Positions 16,137-24,929 of a stretch of DNA of 39,889 nucleotides are shown one piece after another. The stretch is from CAZVYN01 sp964631125 (lineage in GTDB: Bacteria; Eisenbacteria; RBG-16-71-46; CAIMUX01): the NCBI GenBank assembly GCA_964631125.1, contig CAZVYN010000033.1:1-39889 (forward strand), written 5' to 3'. The notes beneath the pieces were generated by a model that searched no databases, was not told the origin of the DNA, and saw only the letters and a program-made list of their open reading frames with translations. Numbering within the stretch: position 1 is the first letter of the stretch; every line of letters starts with the position of its first letter. The position numbers and the translations under genes are program-made.

Positions 16137-17863
16137 CGCACCTTATACAACCTCGCATTCTTCCACTGCGCCACCGGCACGATGCCGGGCGGGAGCTGTC
16201 CGATCGCTTCGAGATCCGAGGCGCCTTTCCGTTCAGGCCGCGCCTCGAGATCGACCAACACATACGCGTTCTCGTGCTGCAAGAGGCTCCCCGGCCAGTC
16301 TCTCGCTTCGTCTCCCGGCAGCGGTTTCACGGCGAGTCCGGTGTTCAGCGCCACGCGCTCCCAGACGTTCGAGACGACGAGCGCGTCTTCTGGCAGGCCC
16401 CGCAACGTCTCCAACTCCGAGCGATCGGTCTCCGACGGTTGGCTCCAGAGCACCGTCCGCCAATACGGCTGGGTCAGGTCACGCGTCTCACGCGGCGCGG
16501 TGGCGTAGCGCACGCCGGCCGCGGCGCTCATCGCGATGAGGAATCCAGCGGAGAGAGCGACGCCCGCGCGCAGCTTCGGTCCTGACGTTGACCAGATGCC
16601 GCGCAGGCACATCACGGCCAGAATCCAGACGGCGGGATAGAGCGGCGCGAGGAGTCGCGTGTTGATCGGGTCGACGGCGAATCGAAAACTCGAGCCGACC
16701 ACCGCCAAGAGATAGACGATCGCGGTGAGCGCGAGGGCGGTGCCGGCCACCATGCGCTGCGGAGGGCCGGATTCCATCATCTGCGGGCCGAAGCGGTGCA
16801 CGAGACACAGCGCGAGGAAGCCGACCGCCACGATGCCCGCCACATGGAATCCGAGCAGCAGGGCGCCTTCGGGGAGGAATGGCGGCAGGACGAGATCGTG
16901 CGTGAGGGTGCGCAGCGTATCGAGCAGCACTTGCGGCAGCGAGGGCTGGGGTCCCGAGCGTTCTTCGCCGAACGGCGCGCCGGTCAGGTAGGCGTTGCGC
17001 GCGCACCAGGCCAGGATCGGAAGCGACGCGGGCAGGATGAAGGCGGCCAGCCAGGCGACGGCGCGGCGGGGGCGAACGTCGTCACAGCGCGCGACGATGA
17101 CGGCGACGCCGACGGCGATCCAGGCGATGCCGAGATAGCGCGTGAGTGTGGCCAGCGAGACGAACAGTCCCGCGGCGAAGAGCCACGCCAGCGTGGAGCG
17201 CGCTTCCCGTTCGGTGCGCGGCGCGGCCACACCGCGGACGAGACAGACCAGCGCGACCAGAGTGAGTCCCAGGAAGAGCGACTCCGACCAGACGAACGAG
17301 CTGAGTTGCAGCCAGGGGCGCGAGCAAGCCGCGATCGCGAGGACGAGCCAAGCCCAGCGGGGCCCCGCCACCCACCAAGAGAGGATCGCGAGCGGCAAGA
17401 AGGAGAGAACGAGGATGAGAAGCTGCAGCGTCCGCGCCCAGGCGATCGGCGCGCGGCCCTCCTCGACTCCCCAGGAGAGCAAGAGCGGGAAGAGCGGCGG
17501 CCAGGTCGTGAAGGGCACGCTGTTCTGCGGAAGCTCGAGGCTCGTGATCGTCGTGACCGCGCCGCGACCGCTGGCCAAATTTTGAGCAGCGCTCAGGTAT
17601 TGGATCGAGTCCGGCGACACGGCCGGCGATGGCGCGGTGGCCACCCATCCCAGGAGCAGCGCGAGCAGCATCGAGAAGACGAGCGTCGCTGCGAACGGCG
17701 CGCGGGCGGCGACCCAGGCGCGCTGCCGCTGCGTCGGCGTGCGCGGATCGGGCGGAAGCGGTGGGGTCGCGCGCAGACGCTCGCGCGGGCGAGTCTCCGG
17801 CAGAAGTCGATCGACCAGGTCGTCCCAGTCGGCCGCCTCGGGGCGCGTTTCGGGTGAGGACAT
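16100..17863 (-). CDS. GT39-like polytopic membrane glycosyltransferase
   Basis: 587 residues from ATG 17863; a TTG at 17941 would add 26 residues. A soluble N-terminal part (about 60 residues, rich in Pro/Arg) precedes about ten membrane helices. The first periplasmic loop has the PMT/ArnT pattern SPDSIQYLSAAQNLASGRG, with the acidic residue before a hydrophobic run, then TTWPPLFPLLLSW. A C-terminal soluble domain of about 100 residues follows (ALVVSNVWERVALNTGLAV). Such enzymes use polyprenyl-phosphate sugars on the outer face of the inner membrane. The stop overlaps the start of the TPR/barrel gene. A run of G and A just before ATG 17863 (GGGGAAGGG) is a poorly spaced ribosome-binding site, so the start is not certain. 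Confidence 0.87.
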   Translation of the reverse strand: MSSPETRPEAADWDDLVDRLLPETRPRERLRATPPLPPDPRTPTQRQRAWVAARAPFAATLVFSMLLALLLGWVATAPSPAVSPDSIQYLSAAQNLASGRGAVTTITSLELPQNSVPFTTWPPLFPLLLSWGVEEGRAPIAWARTLQLLILVLSFLPLAILSWWVAGPRWAWLVLAIAACSRPWLQLSSFVWSESLFLGLTLVALVCLVRGVAAPRTEREARSTLAWLFAAGLFVSLATLTRYLGIAWIAVGVAVIVARCDDVRPRRAVAWLAAFILPASLPILAWCARNAYLTGAPFGEERSGPQPSLPQVLLDTLRTLTHDLVLPPFLPEGALLLGFHVAGIVAVGFLALCLVHRFGPQMMESGPPQRMVAGTALALTAIVYLLAVVGSSFRFAVDPINTRLLAPLYPAVWILAVMCLRGIWSTSGPKLRAGVALSAGFLIAMSAAAGVRYATAPRETRDLTQPYWRTVLWSQPSETDRSELETLRGLPEDALVVSNVWERVALNTGLAVKPLPGDEARDWPGSLLQHENAYVLVDLEARPERKGASDLEAIGQLPPGIVPVAQWKNARLYKVRSDGFHRGAAPR

Positions 17864-17941
17864 CCCTTCCCCTATCGGCGTGTCGATGGGCCGATTCCAC
17901 TCTTCGCGCCTGAGTCGGCGACTGCCAACCTCTCGCGTCAA

Positions 17942-17954
17942 CCCGTGTTAGTCT
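17942..17954 (+). promoter_or_regulatory. Candidate extended -10 motif upstream of the S74 gene
   Basis: CCCGTGTTAGTCT, in the 203-base gap between the divergent GT39 and S74 genes. The first 11 bases recur exactly upstream of the Eis-like gene at 34807. TG-T-TAGTCT resembles an extended -10 box. No -35 element is convincing. GGAGG at 18055-18059 is the ribosome-binding site of the S74 gene. Confidence 0.25.
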
Positions 17955-18066
17955 GAGTACGCACCATACCCCAGTCTCTCTGGACGCCCCTCCTCGGTCC
18001 CCCAACTTCGTTGCGACCCGACCCTCTCGGGTCCCGCGAGCGCCCGACTCTGCTGGAGGCACATCA

Positions 18067-21000
18067 ATGCAACGCTGGCTCAACGCTCTCCCTCTGTCCA
18101 CCCGACGGCGGATTACCTGCGCGGGGCTCGTCCTCTGGGCCCTGGTCGCTTGGCGCATCGAACCGACGTTCGCCGACGTGCCGGCCACACTCACTTATCA
18201 AGGTGTGCTCAGCGGCTCGGACGGGAGGATCGTCGCGGACGGCCGCTACGAGTTCACTTTCCGACTCTACTCGGCGGAGACCGACGGCGATCCTCTCTGG
18301 ACGGAAGTGCAGAGTCTCGCCGTGACGCAGGGAGTCTTCGACGCCGTCCTCGGATCGAGCACTCCGTTGGATGTTCCGTTCGACCGGCCGTATTGGCTCG
18401 GCTCGACCCTCGGCGACGGCGAAGAGATGACGCCGCGCGTGCAGCTCACTTCCGCGGCGTACAGCTTGCGCGCGCGGGCGGTGGAGGATGGATCGCTGAC
18501 GCGAAAGTCATTCGCGCCCGGCGAAGTCGTCTCGAGTCTGAACGCCGTGAGCGATTCGGTCTCGCTCGTGGCGGGCGACAACGTGCAGATCACACAAGAC
18601 GGCGCCGCCATCATCATCTCGGCCTCGCCCCTCGGCGGCGGTTCGGGGGACATCTCGGCCGTCGTCGCTGGGACCGGATTGACCGGCGGCGGCGAGGCGG
18701 GACCGGTCACGCTCGGACTCGCGCCGCTCGGCGTGCAGACGGAGAACCTGGCCGATCGCGCCGTCACTCAGCGCACGATGGGCGAAGGCAGCGTGGGCGT
18801 CGCGCAGCTCCAGGCGCAGTCTGTCACCGCGCAGGCGATCGCACCCGGAGTGGTCGGTCGGAGTGCATTGGGCGAAGGCGCGGTCGGCGGGACGAAGATC
18901 GCCAACAACGAAGTCGTGCGTGGGCTCAACGGCCTGACCGATTCGGTTCTCCTGATCGGGCGCGGCGGCGCGGCCGTCACGACCGAAGGAAACAGCCTGG
19001 TCATCACGTCCAGCGGCGGTGGCGGCGCCTCCGGGATCCAGGCGATCCAGAGCACGCGGAACACGCTCGAAGTGACGAGCCCGGTCGGTCCCACCGTCAC
19101 GCTCGATGTGCGCCCCGGCGGCATCCAGTCGCTCGAGCTCGCCGACGGCGCGGTCACGATCGAGAAGATCGCGCGCGGACAGGTCGTGACCAGCCTCAAC
19201 TCGCTCAAGGATGAGGTCACGTTGATCGCGGGTCAGAACGTGTCGATCGAGCAGACCGCGAACTCCCTCGTCTTCTCGGCCGACGTCCCGAGCGGAACCG
19301 GCGACATCGCCGCAGTGACGGCTGGCTCTGGATTGACCGGCGGCGGCGAGTCCGGCGCCGTCGAGTTGGCGCTCGCGCCCGGCGGTGTGACGACTCAGTT
19401 CCTCGCGCCGGGAGCGGTAACGGCGGAGCAGATCACCGACGCGTCCATCACGACGCCCAAGGTGGCCGACGCGGCAATCAACTCCGCGAAACTCGCCGAC
19501 GGCGCCGTCACGAGCGCGAAGATTCTCGATGGCGCCGTCACGACGACCGATCTCGCCGAAGGCGCGGCGGTCACGCGCCTGAACGGTCTCGCCGGATCGG
19601 TCTCGTTGGTCGGCGCGAACGGCGCGAGCGTGACGGTCGATGGAGACGAGATCGTCATCTCCGCGCCCGGCGGCGGCGGTGGAGAGGCGGGCGTGCAGGC
19701 GCTGCAGAACAGCGACAACACGCTCTCGATCACGAATCCGACCGGTCCGACCGTCACGGTGGGCGTTCGCACGGGTGGGATCGGCCCTACGCAGATCGCG
19801 GACGCCGCGATCGGCAACTCGAAGTTGGGCGAGCTCGCCGTCTCCTCGAACAAGATCGCCGACCTCGCGGTGCTCACGACCAAGCTGAGCGATGGGTCGG
19901 TCACCACGCCGAAGATGGCGATCAACGCCGTCGACAACGCTCGACTGGCCAACGGCGCGGTCACCGGCGGCAAGATCGCCGATGACGCGATCACGACGTC
20001 GAAGCTCGCCGATAATGCCGTCACCGCGAACGAGCTCGCGGCCGGCGCGGTCGTCTCCGCGAAGCTGGGAGACGGCGCGGTCACTTCCGCGAAGATCCTC
20101 GACGGCGCTGTCTCGACCACCGACCTGGCCACCGACGCGGCGGTCAAGCGACTGAACGGGCTCTCCGGGACCGTCACGATGGTCGGCGAGAACGGGACGA
20201 CCGTCACAGTCGAAGGGAATCAGATCGTGATCTCGGGCGATGGCGGAGGCGACGGGGTGCAAGCCCTGGCGAACGACGACAACACTCTGACGATCACCAA
20301 CCCGACCGGTCCGACGGTGACGGTAGCCGTCCGCGCGGGCGGTATCGGATCGACGCAAATGGCCGATGGCGCGGTTGTTCCCGGCAAGATCGCCAACAGT
20401 GCTGTGGTCTCGACGAAGGTCGCGGCCGGCGCGATCACCAGCGAGAAACTGGGCGACGACGCGGTGACCGCGAGCAAGCTCGCCGCCAACGCCGTGACCT
20501 CTACGAAGTTGGCCAACGGCGTCGCCGTGCGGTCGCTCAACGGGTTGGCCGACGCGGTCACGTTGGCGGCGGGCGACAACGTCGCGATCGACCAACCGGC
20601 GGCGGGCGTCCTCAGGATCTCGGCCCTCGCGGTCTCCGGCGGTGTGACGCTCGACGGCGCGTACGACCAGGGCGGCCCCGGCGCCGGGCGCACGATCGTC
20701 GCCGACGCCGGCGCCGTTTCGATCGAAGGTCCCGATGGATTGACGGTCGACGGCCCCTTCCGGCTTCCCAGCGGCGCCGCCTTGGGCCGCGTCCTCACCT
20801 CGGACGCGGTCGGCCTGGCGTCGTGGGCGAGTTCGAAGAGCTGGGACCGCTCCGGGAACAGCGGCACCGATCCCGCGCTCGAGTTCCTCGGCACCCTGGA
20901 CGCCACTCCGATGGAGATCCGCATCGAGAACCTGAAGGCGGTGCGACTCGAACCGTACGCGGCGATTTCCTTCGGGCGGCGGGCGCAAGCGGTGCACACC

Positions 21001-21726
21001 GGCGCGTTCGTCTTCGCGGACGCCTCGAGCAATGCCTCCTTCGCCACCGGGGCCGACAATCAGTTCGTCATCCGCGCGGAGAACGGCGTCGGCATCAACA
21101 CGAACAGCCCGGGGGAGCCGCTCGATGTGAATGGAGACGCGATCATCGGGAGCGGCGAGGCCAACACGGCCGACGGCGACGGCGAGACGCTCGAGCTGCG
21201 CGCCCCTCATGGGAGTTGGCATGTCGGAATCGAGAGGACCGGCAACCCCGACTTCTACGTGAGCCAGACCGGGGAGCAGGACGGCACCTTCATCATCACG
21301 CGCAACGGCTCGATCGGAATCGGCACGAGTAACCCCGAGGAGGACTTCGCGGTCGACGTGAACGGGTCGGTGCGCGCCGAGTCATTTGTCGAGTTCTCGG
21401 ATGAGACGCTCAAGACCGAGATCGAACCGCTGGGCGGCGCGCTCGGCCTGCTCTCGCAGGTGCGGCCGGTGCGTTACGCCTGGACGCGCGATTCGGGCCG
21501 CGGCGACGCCGATCGCCCGCGCGAGATCGGGCTCCTGGCTCAGGAAGTCGAGCGGGTGTTTCCGGAACTGGTGCGCAACGCCGGCGGCATCCGAGGTCTC
21601 GACTACGGCCGCTTCTCCACCGTGCTCCTCGCCGCGGTGAAGGAGTTGGATGAAGAGAACACCGTCCTGCGGGGACAGCTCGAGCAGCTCGAGGCGCGCC
21701 TCGCGGCGTTGGAGTCGGCGCGATGA
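18067..21726 (+). CDS. Large secreted repeat protein with C-terminal S74 intramolecular chaperone
   Basis: 1219 residues. A signal segment ends near FADVPATLTYQGVLSG; residues 37-140 are a conserved head (GRYEFTFRLYSAETDGDPLW, VQLTSAAYSLRARAVEDGS). From about 140 to 880 there are Gly-rich blocks (GSGLTGGGESGAV, LNGLTDSV, TNPTGPTVTV) alternating with ladders of ten-residue units such as GAVTSAKILD, GAVTTTDLAE, DAITTSKLAD, likely a beta-solenoid or trimeric fibre. The C-terminal 110 residues are a Peptidase_S74 domain: FSDETLKTEI holds Ser1111 and Lys1116, the expected self-cleaving pair, followed by REIGLLAQEVERVFPELV and a terminal coiled coil. The head plus self-cleaving chaperone suggests a trimeric surface fibre. 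The ATG has GGAGG seven bases upstream. It is coupled to the next gene by ATGA. Confidence 0.93.
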   Translation: MQRWLNALPLSTRRRITCAGLVLWALVAWRIEPTFADVPATLTYQGVLSGSDGRIVADGRYEFTFRLYSAETDGDPLWTEVQSLAVTQGVFDAVLGSSTPLDVPFDRPYWLGSTLGDGEEMTPRVQLTSAAYSLRARAVEDGSLTRKSFAPGEVVSSLNAVSDSVSLVAGDNVQITQDGAAIIISASPLGGGSGDISAVVAGTGLTGGGEAGPVTLGLAPLGVQTENLADRAVTQRTMGEGSVGVAQLQAQSVTAQAIAPGVVGRSALGEGAVGGTKIANNEVVRGLNGLTDSVLLIGRGGAAVTTEGNSLVITSSGGGGASGIQAIQSTRNTLEVTSPVGPTVTLDVRPGGIQSLELADGAVTIEKIARGQVVTSLNSLKDEVTLIAGQNVSIEQTANSLVFSADVPSGTGDIAAVTAGSGLTGGGESGAVELALAPGGVTTQFLAPGAVTAEQITDASITTPKVADAAINSAKLADGAVTSAKILDGAVTTTDLAEGAAVTRLNGLAGSVSLVGANGASVTVDGDEIVISAPGGGGGEAGVQALQNSDNTLSITNPTGPTVTVGVRTGGIGPTQIADAAIGNSKLGELAVSSNKIADLAVLTTKLSDGSVTTPKMAINAVDNARLANGAVTGGKIADDAITTSKLADNAVTANELAAGAVVSAKLGDGAVTSAKILDGAVSTTDLATDAAVKRLNGLSGTVTMVGENGTTVTVEGNQIVISGDGGGDGVQALANDDNTLTITNPTGPTVTVAVRAGGIGSTQMADGAVVPGKIANSAVVSTKVAAGAITSEKLGDDAVTASKLAANAVTSTKLANGVAVRSLNGLADAVTLAAGDNVAIDQPAAGVLRISALAVSGGVTLDGAYDQGGPGAGRTIVADAGAVSIEGPDGLTVDGPFRLPSGAALGRVLTSDAVGLASWASSKSWDRSGNSGTDPALEFLGTLDATPMEIRIENLKAVRLEPYAAISFGRRAQAVHTGAFVFADASSNASFATGADNQFVIRAENGVGINTNSPGEPLDVNGDAIIGSGEANTADGDGETLELRAPHGSWHVGIERTGNPDFYVSQTGEQDGTFIITRNGSIGIGTSNPEEDFAVDVNGSVRAESFVEFSDETLKTEIEPLGGALGLLSQVRPVRYAWTRDSGRGDADRPREIGLLAQEVERVFPELVRNAGGIRGLDYGRFSTVLLAAVKELDEENTVLRGQLEQLEARLAALESAR

Positions 21727-22286
21727 GTCGCGCGCCTGTCCATGCGCGTGTCCATGCGCTGGTCGCCGCCGCCGCGCTGTCGGTCTCCGGTACCTGCCTG
21801 GCGCCCGCGAGGAGCGACGCGGTCGGCGAGCGGATCGGGTACGGCGTCTTCTCCAGCGGCGGGACTCTGAGCACGGACGGGGAGGTAGTGGCGCGGGTCA
21901 CCGTCGGGCAGACGGTGCTCGGATCGGGACGCGATGCGGGCGGTGGCGGGCTGATCGGGTTCTGGTATCTCGCCGGTTCGGGCGGGAGTACGTCGAGGGT
22001 CGTCCCCGTCGCGCTCTTGCTCGGCGCGCCCGCGCCCAATCCGTTCCGCGCCGCGACGTCGCTCTCCTACGCGCTTCCGAAAGCAGGTCCGGTGCGCCTC
22101 TCGATCTTCGATCTCTCGGGACGTCGCGTGCGTGAACTGGTCGACCAAGTCGTCGGCGCCGGCGTCTACCAAGCCTCGTGGGATGGACGCGACGAAGGCG
22201 GGCGACTGCTTCCCAGCGGGATCTACTACTGCCGACTCGAAGCGGCCGGCGACGCCGCAAATGAAAAGGTCACCCGCCTGGAGTAG
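21723..22286 (+). CDS. Secreted protein with FlgD/type IX-like C-terminal domain
   Basis: 187 residues. An Ala-rich signal peptide is followed by a short domain with GTLSTDGEVVARVTVGQTV and GGLIGFWYLAG, a pattern often found just before such C-terminal domains. Residues about 100-187 are the FlgD-Ig/sorting type: APNPFRAATSLSYALPKAG, SIFDLSGRRVRELVD, SWDGRDEGG and LPSGIYYCRLEA. In FCB-group bacteria this domain marks secreted or cell-surface proteins and in some lineages is a type IX secretion signal; whether it works that way here is unknown. The ATG overlaps the S74 stop (ATGA). The pair probably acts together at the cell surface. Confidence 0.88.
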   Translation: MSRAPVHARVHALVAAAALSVSGTCLAPARSDAVGERIGYGVFSSGGTLSTDGEVVARVTVGQTVLGSGRDAGGGGLIGFWYLAGSGGSTSRVVPVALLLGAPAPNPFRAATSLSYALPKAGPVRLSIFDLSGRRVRELVDQVVGAGVYQASWDGRDEGGRLLPSGIYYCRLEAAGDAANEKVTRLE

Positions 22287-22298
22287 GCGGGCGACCTT
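22266..22298. terminator. Hairpin terminator between convergent genes
   Basis: AAGGTCACCCGCCT (22266-22279) pairs with AGGCGGGCGACCTT (22285-22298) with one mismatch around a 5-base loop. The left arm includes the last codons of the sorting-domain gene. No long T-run. Confidence 0.55.
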
Positions 22299-22307
22299 CA
22301 TCGGGTC

Positions 22308-22327
22308 GCGCGCGGTGAACCGCGCGC
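22308..22327. terminator. Second hairpin before the cyclophilin stop
   Basis: GCGCGCGGT (22308-22316) pairs perfectly with ACCGCGCGC (22319-22327), leaving a very tight loop. It lies 20 bases past the cyclophilin stop on the minus strand, and may terminate that gene. Confidence 0.45.
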
Positions 22328-22346
22328 TCGATCGAGACGTCGAGAA

Positions 22347-23033
22347 CTAGAGCGCTTCGACGGTTACGGTCTCCATCCTCAGCGGTTCGGTCGTCTTGCC
22401 GGCCGGCGCGCTGCCGAACTTCTCCAGCGTCGAGAGGACATCCTTCCCCTCGATGACCTCGCCGTAGATCGTGTGCGCCTTGTCCAACCACGGCGTCGGC
22501 ACGAACGTGAGGAAGAACTGACTGCCGTCGGTTCCGGGACCGGCGTTCGCCATGGAGAGCATGCCGCCCTTGTCATGCTTGTTGACGTTCGGGTTGATCT
22601 CGCCGTCGTACTGGTAGCCCGGTCCGCCCGTGCCGGTGCCGAGCGGGCAGCCGCCCTGCGCCATGAAGCCGGGGATGACGCGGTGGAACGAGATCCCGTC
22701 GTAGAAGCCGAGGCGCGTCAGGTAGATGAAACTCGAGACGTGCATCGGAGCGACATCCGGCTTGAGCTGAATCTTGATCGTGCCCTTGTTCGTCACGACG
22801 GTCGCGACGTACTTGTGCTTCGCGTCGAACGCGGCGACCGGCGGCTTCGGCAGGTTGCTCTTCCAATTCGCCTTCGTCTTGTCGATCTTCTGGCTCGCGA
22901 TGAAATCGTCGATCGCCTTCACGGCCTTGTCTCCAGTGGTGGTCGGGCTGTCCGCCGCGGCGGTGATCGTGGGGCTACCGAGAGAGCCGAGGGCGACGCT
23001 CGCGGCGAGCAGGCCCATGAGGATGGGCTTCAT
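22347..23033 (-). CDS. Exported cyclophilin-type peptidyl-prolyl isomerase
   Basis: 228 residues. ATG 23033 has a strong ribosome-binding site (AGGAGGA at 23042-23048 on the minus strand). A signal peptide (MKPILMGLLAASVALGSLG) and a linker of about 50 residues lead to a cyclophilin domain of about 160 residues: VVTNKGTIKIQLKPDVAP, FHRVIPGFMAQGG with the catalytic Arg, MANAGPGTDGSQFFLT and AHTIYGEVIEG. It catalyses cis-trans proline isomerisation, here most likely in the periplasm, helping fold envelope proteins. The gene converges on the secreted sorting-domain gene and diverges from the TPR lipoprotein; both are envelope products, consistent with that job. Confidence 0.96.
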   Translation of the reverse strand: MKPILMGLLAASVALGSLGSPTITAAADSPTTTGDKAVKAIDDFIASQKIDKTKANWKSNLPKPPVAAFDAKHKYVATVVTNKGTIKIQLKPDVAPMHVSSFIYLTRLGFYDGISFHRVIPGFMAQGGCPLGTGTGGPGYQYDGEINPNVNKHDKGGMLSMANAGPGTDGSQFFLTFVPTPWLDKAHTIYGEVIEGKDVLSTLEKFGSAPAGKTTEPLRMETVTVEAL

Positions 23034-23189
23034 CCGTGTCTTCCTCCTGTAAGTGACGTGTCTGCGTTGAACGGGCGCTCGGGCCAGTCGGCCTCTCGCG
23101 GGATGGGAGCGCGCCCCCGGCAGTTTAGGCGGCTGGCCGGACGGCGGCCAGAGGGTAACCTCCGAAGCCGTCCGAGTGTTCCAGCCGAA

Positions 23190-23213
23190 ATGGAGGTCGA
23201 GATGGAGGTCGAG
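23190..23213 (+). repeat. Tandem 12-bp Shine-Dalgarno/ATG repeat
   Basis: The unit ATGGAGGTCGAG occurs twice in tandem (23190-23201, 23202-23213) and is followed directly by a third ATG at 23214. Each unit holds its own GGAGGT, spaced four bases from the next ATG, and all three ATGs are in the same frame. The unit adds the residues MEVE. Confidence 0.9.
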
Positions 23214-24929
23214 ATGGTTCGCTCTCCCCGTTCCCCGTGGTTGTTGACCGTAATCCTGGCCGTGGCGGGAATTGCGTGCTCGCCGCGACCGTCGGCGAAG
23301 GACGCCGCGCAGTCGACCGCGCAAGGCGCGGAGGCGGCGCAACCGGTCACTGTTGAGCCGATCCGGCTGCTGCCGGCGGCCGAACGGGGCGAGTTCCACC
23401 GACCGATCATCACGCGCGTGCCCGAGGCGCAGCAGTTCTTCGACCAGGGGCTCGTCTTCACCTACGGCTTCGATCACGCCGAGGCGATCCGATCGTTCGC
23501 CCGCGCGGCCGAACTCGATCCGAGCTGCGCGATGGCCTACTGGGGGATGGCGTTCGCCGCCGGTCCGCACATCAACAATCCGTTCATGGACGACGAAGCG
23601 AACCGTTCGGCGCACGAGGCGTCGAAGAAGGCGATGGCGTTGCGCTCCGAGGCGAGCGAGGTCGAGGTGGCGTTGATCGAGGCGGTCGCTCGTCGCTACG
23701 CCTGGCCGCCTCCCGAGGATCGGCGTTCGCTCGACTTGGCCTTCGCGGAGGCGATGCGCGATGCCTATCGCCAGTTCCCCGAGGATCCCGATGTCGGCGC
23801 GCTCTGCGCCGAGGCGATGATGGACCTGCGTCCGTGGGACCTCTGGACCGGAGACGGCCAGCCGCGACCCGAGACGCCTGAGATCGTCGGGATCTTGGAG
23901 CGGACGCTCGAACTGTATCCGGATCATCCGCAGGCGAATCACCTCTATATCCATGCGATCGAAGCGTCGCCCCACCCGGAAAAGGGGATCGCGGCGGCCG
24001 ATCGTTTGCGCGCGCGTATTCCCGCGGCCGGGCATCTCGTGCACATGCCGGCGCACATCGATATCCGTCTCGGACGTTACGCCGACGCGATCGCGGCGAA
24101 TGAGCGGGGGATCGCGATCGATCGTGGGCGCGTGGAGAGGGCTGGGGCGGGTGGGTTCTATGCGGTGTATCGGGCGCATAACTATCACTTCCTGGTGTAT
24201 GCGGCGATGTTTGATGGGCAGAGTCGCGCGGCGGGGGCCGCCGCACGACAACTGCTCGACGTCATGCCGCTCGAGGTCGTGCGGGGTCTGCCCGATTTCC
24301 TCGATGGGTTCTTGGCGACGCCGTATCACGTGCGGGTGCGCTTCGGTCAGTGGAGCGAGATGCTGGCCGAGCCGGAGCCGCCGGCCGATCTGCCGGTGAC
24401 CCATGCTTTCTGGCGATACGGTCGCGGGATCGCGCTCTGCGCGTTGGCCCGAGTCGAGGAGGCGACGCGGGAGCGCGAGGCGTTCTTGGCCGAGCTCGAG
24501 CGCGTGCCCGAGACGTCGTACATCGGCAACAACCCGTCGAGTGTCGTGCTCACCGTCGCGCGGACCATGCTGGACGGCGAGTGGGAGTTCCGGCGCGGCA
24601 ACTTCGACGCGGCGTTCGCGCACCTGGAACGCGCCGTCGTGATGGACGACTCGCTCCGCTATGACGAGCCGTGGGGATGGTTCCAGCCGGTGCGGCACGC
24701 CCTGGGCGCGCTGCTCCTGGAGCAGGGGCGCGTCGCCGAGGCCGAAGCGGTCTATCGAGAGGACCTGCGCCGTCACCCCGAGAACGGCTGGTCGCTGCAG
24801 GGGCTCGCGGAGTGTCTGGAGCGCCGGGGTGAAACGGCTGAAGCGGCTCGCGTCACGGCGCGTTTCAACGAGGTCTGGGCGCGAGCCGACGTGAAGATCA
24901 AGGCGTCCTGTTTCTGTCGGCGAGTGTAG
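23214..24929 (+). CDS. TPR lipoprotein
   Basis: 571 residues if started at 23214; starts at 23202 or 23190 add MEVE or MEVEMEVE. I choose 23214 because it gives a normal lipoprotein signal, MVRSPRSPWLLTVILAVAG ending in a lipobox with Cys22, and has GGAGGT just upstream. The mature protein is a helical array: DQGLVFTYGFDHAEAIRSFA, LDPSCAMAYWGMAFAAG, then a conserved HLVHMPAHIDIRLGRYADAI block and a C-terminal TPR pair (GRVAEAEAVYREDLRRHPEN). It belongs to a widespread but uncharacterised TPR family with the YIHAIEASPHPE and HMPAHI motifs; the clustered His residues might bind a metal, which is speculation. Three Cys lie at or near the C-terminus (ASCFCRRV). Confidence 0.88.
   Translation: MVRSPRSPWLLTVILAVAGIACSPRPSAKDAAQSTAQGAEAAQPVTVEPIRLLPAAERGEFHRPIITRVPEAQQFFDQGLVFTYGFDHAEAIRSFARAAELDPSCAMAYWGMAFAAGPHINNPFMDDEANRSAHEASKKAMALRSEASEVEVALIEAVARRYAWPPPEDRRSLDLAFAEAMRDAYRQFPEDPDVGALCAEAMMDLRPWDLWTGDGQPRPETPEIVGILERTLELYPDHPQANHLYIHAIEASPHPEKGIAAADRLRARIPAAGHLVHMPAHIDIRLGRYADAIAANERGIAIDRGRVERAGAGGFYAVYRAHNYHFLVYAAMFDGQSRAAGAAARQLLDVMPLEVVRGLPDFLDGFLATPYHVRVRFGQWSEMLAEPEPPADLPVTHAFWRYGRGIALCALARVEEATREREAFLAELERVPETSYIGNNPSSVVLTVARTMLDGEWEFRRGNFDAAFAHLERAVVMDDSLRYDEPWGWFQPVRHALGALLLEQGRVAEAEAVYREDLRRHPENGWSLQGLAECLERRGETAEAARVTARFNEVWARADVKIKASCFCRRV

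Noticed and set aside
18508..21222. 904-residue open frame on the minus strand
   Set aside because: It is antisense to the S74 fibre gene, has a Arg/Asp/Gly-rich composition without motifs, and is a by-product of GC-rich third positions in the repeats.
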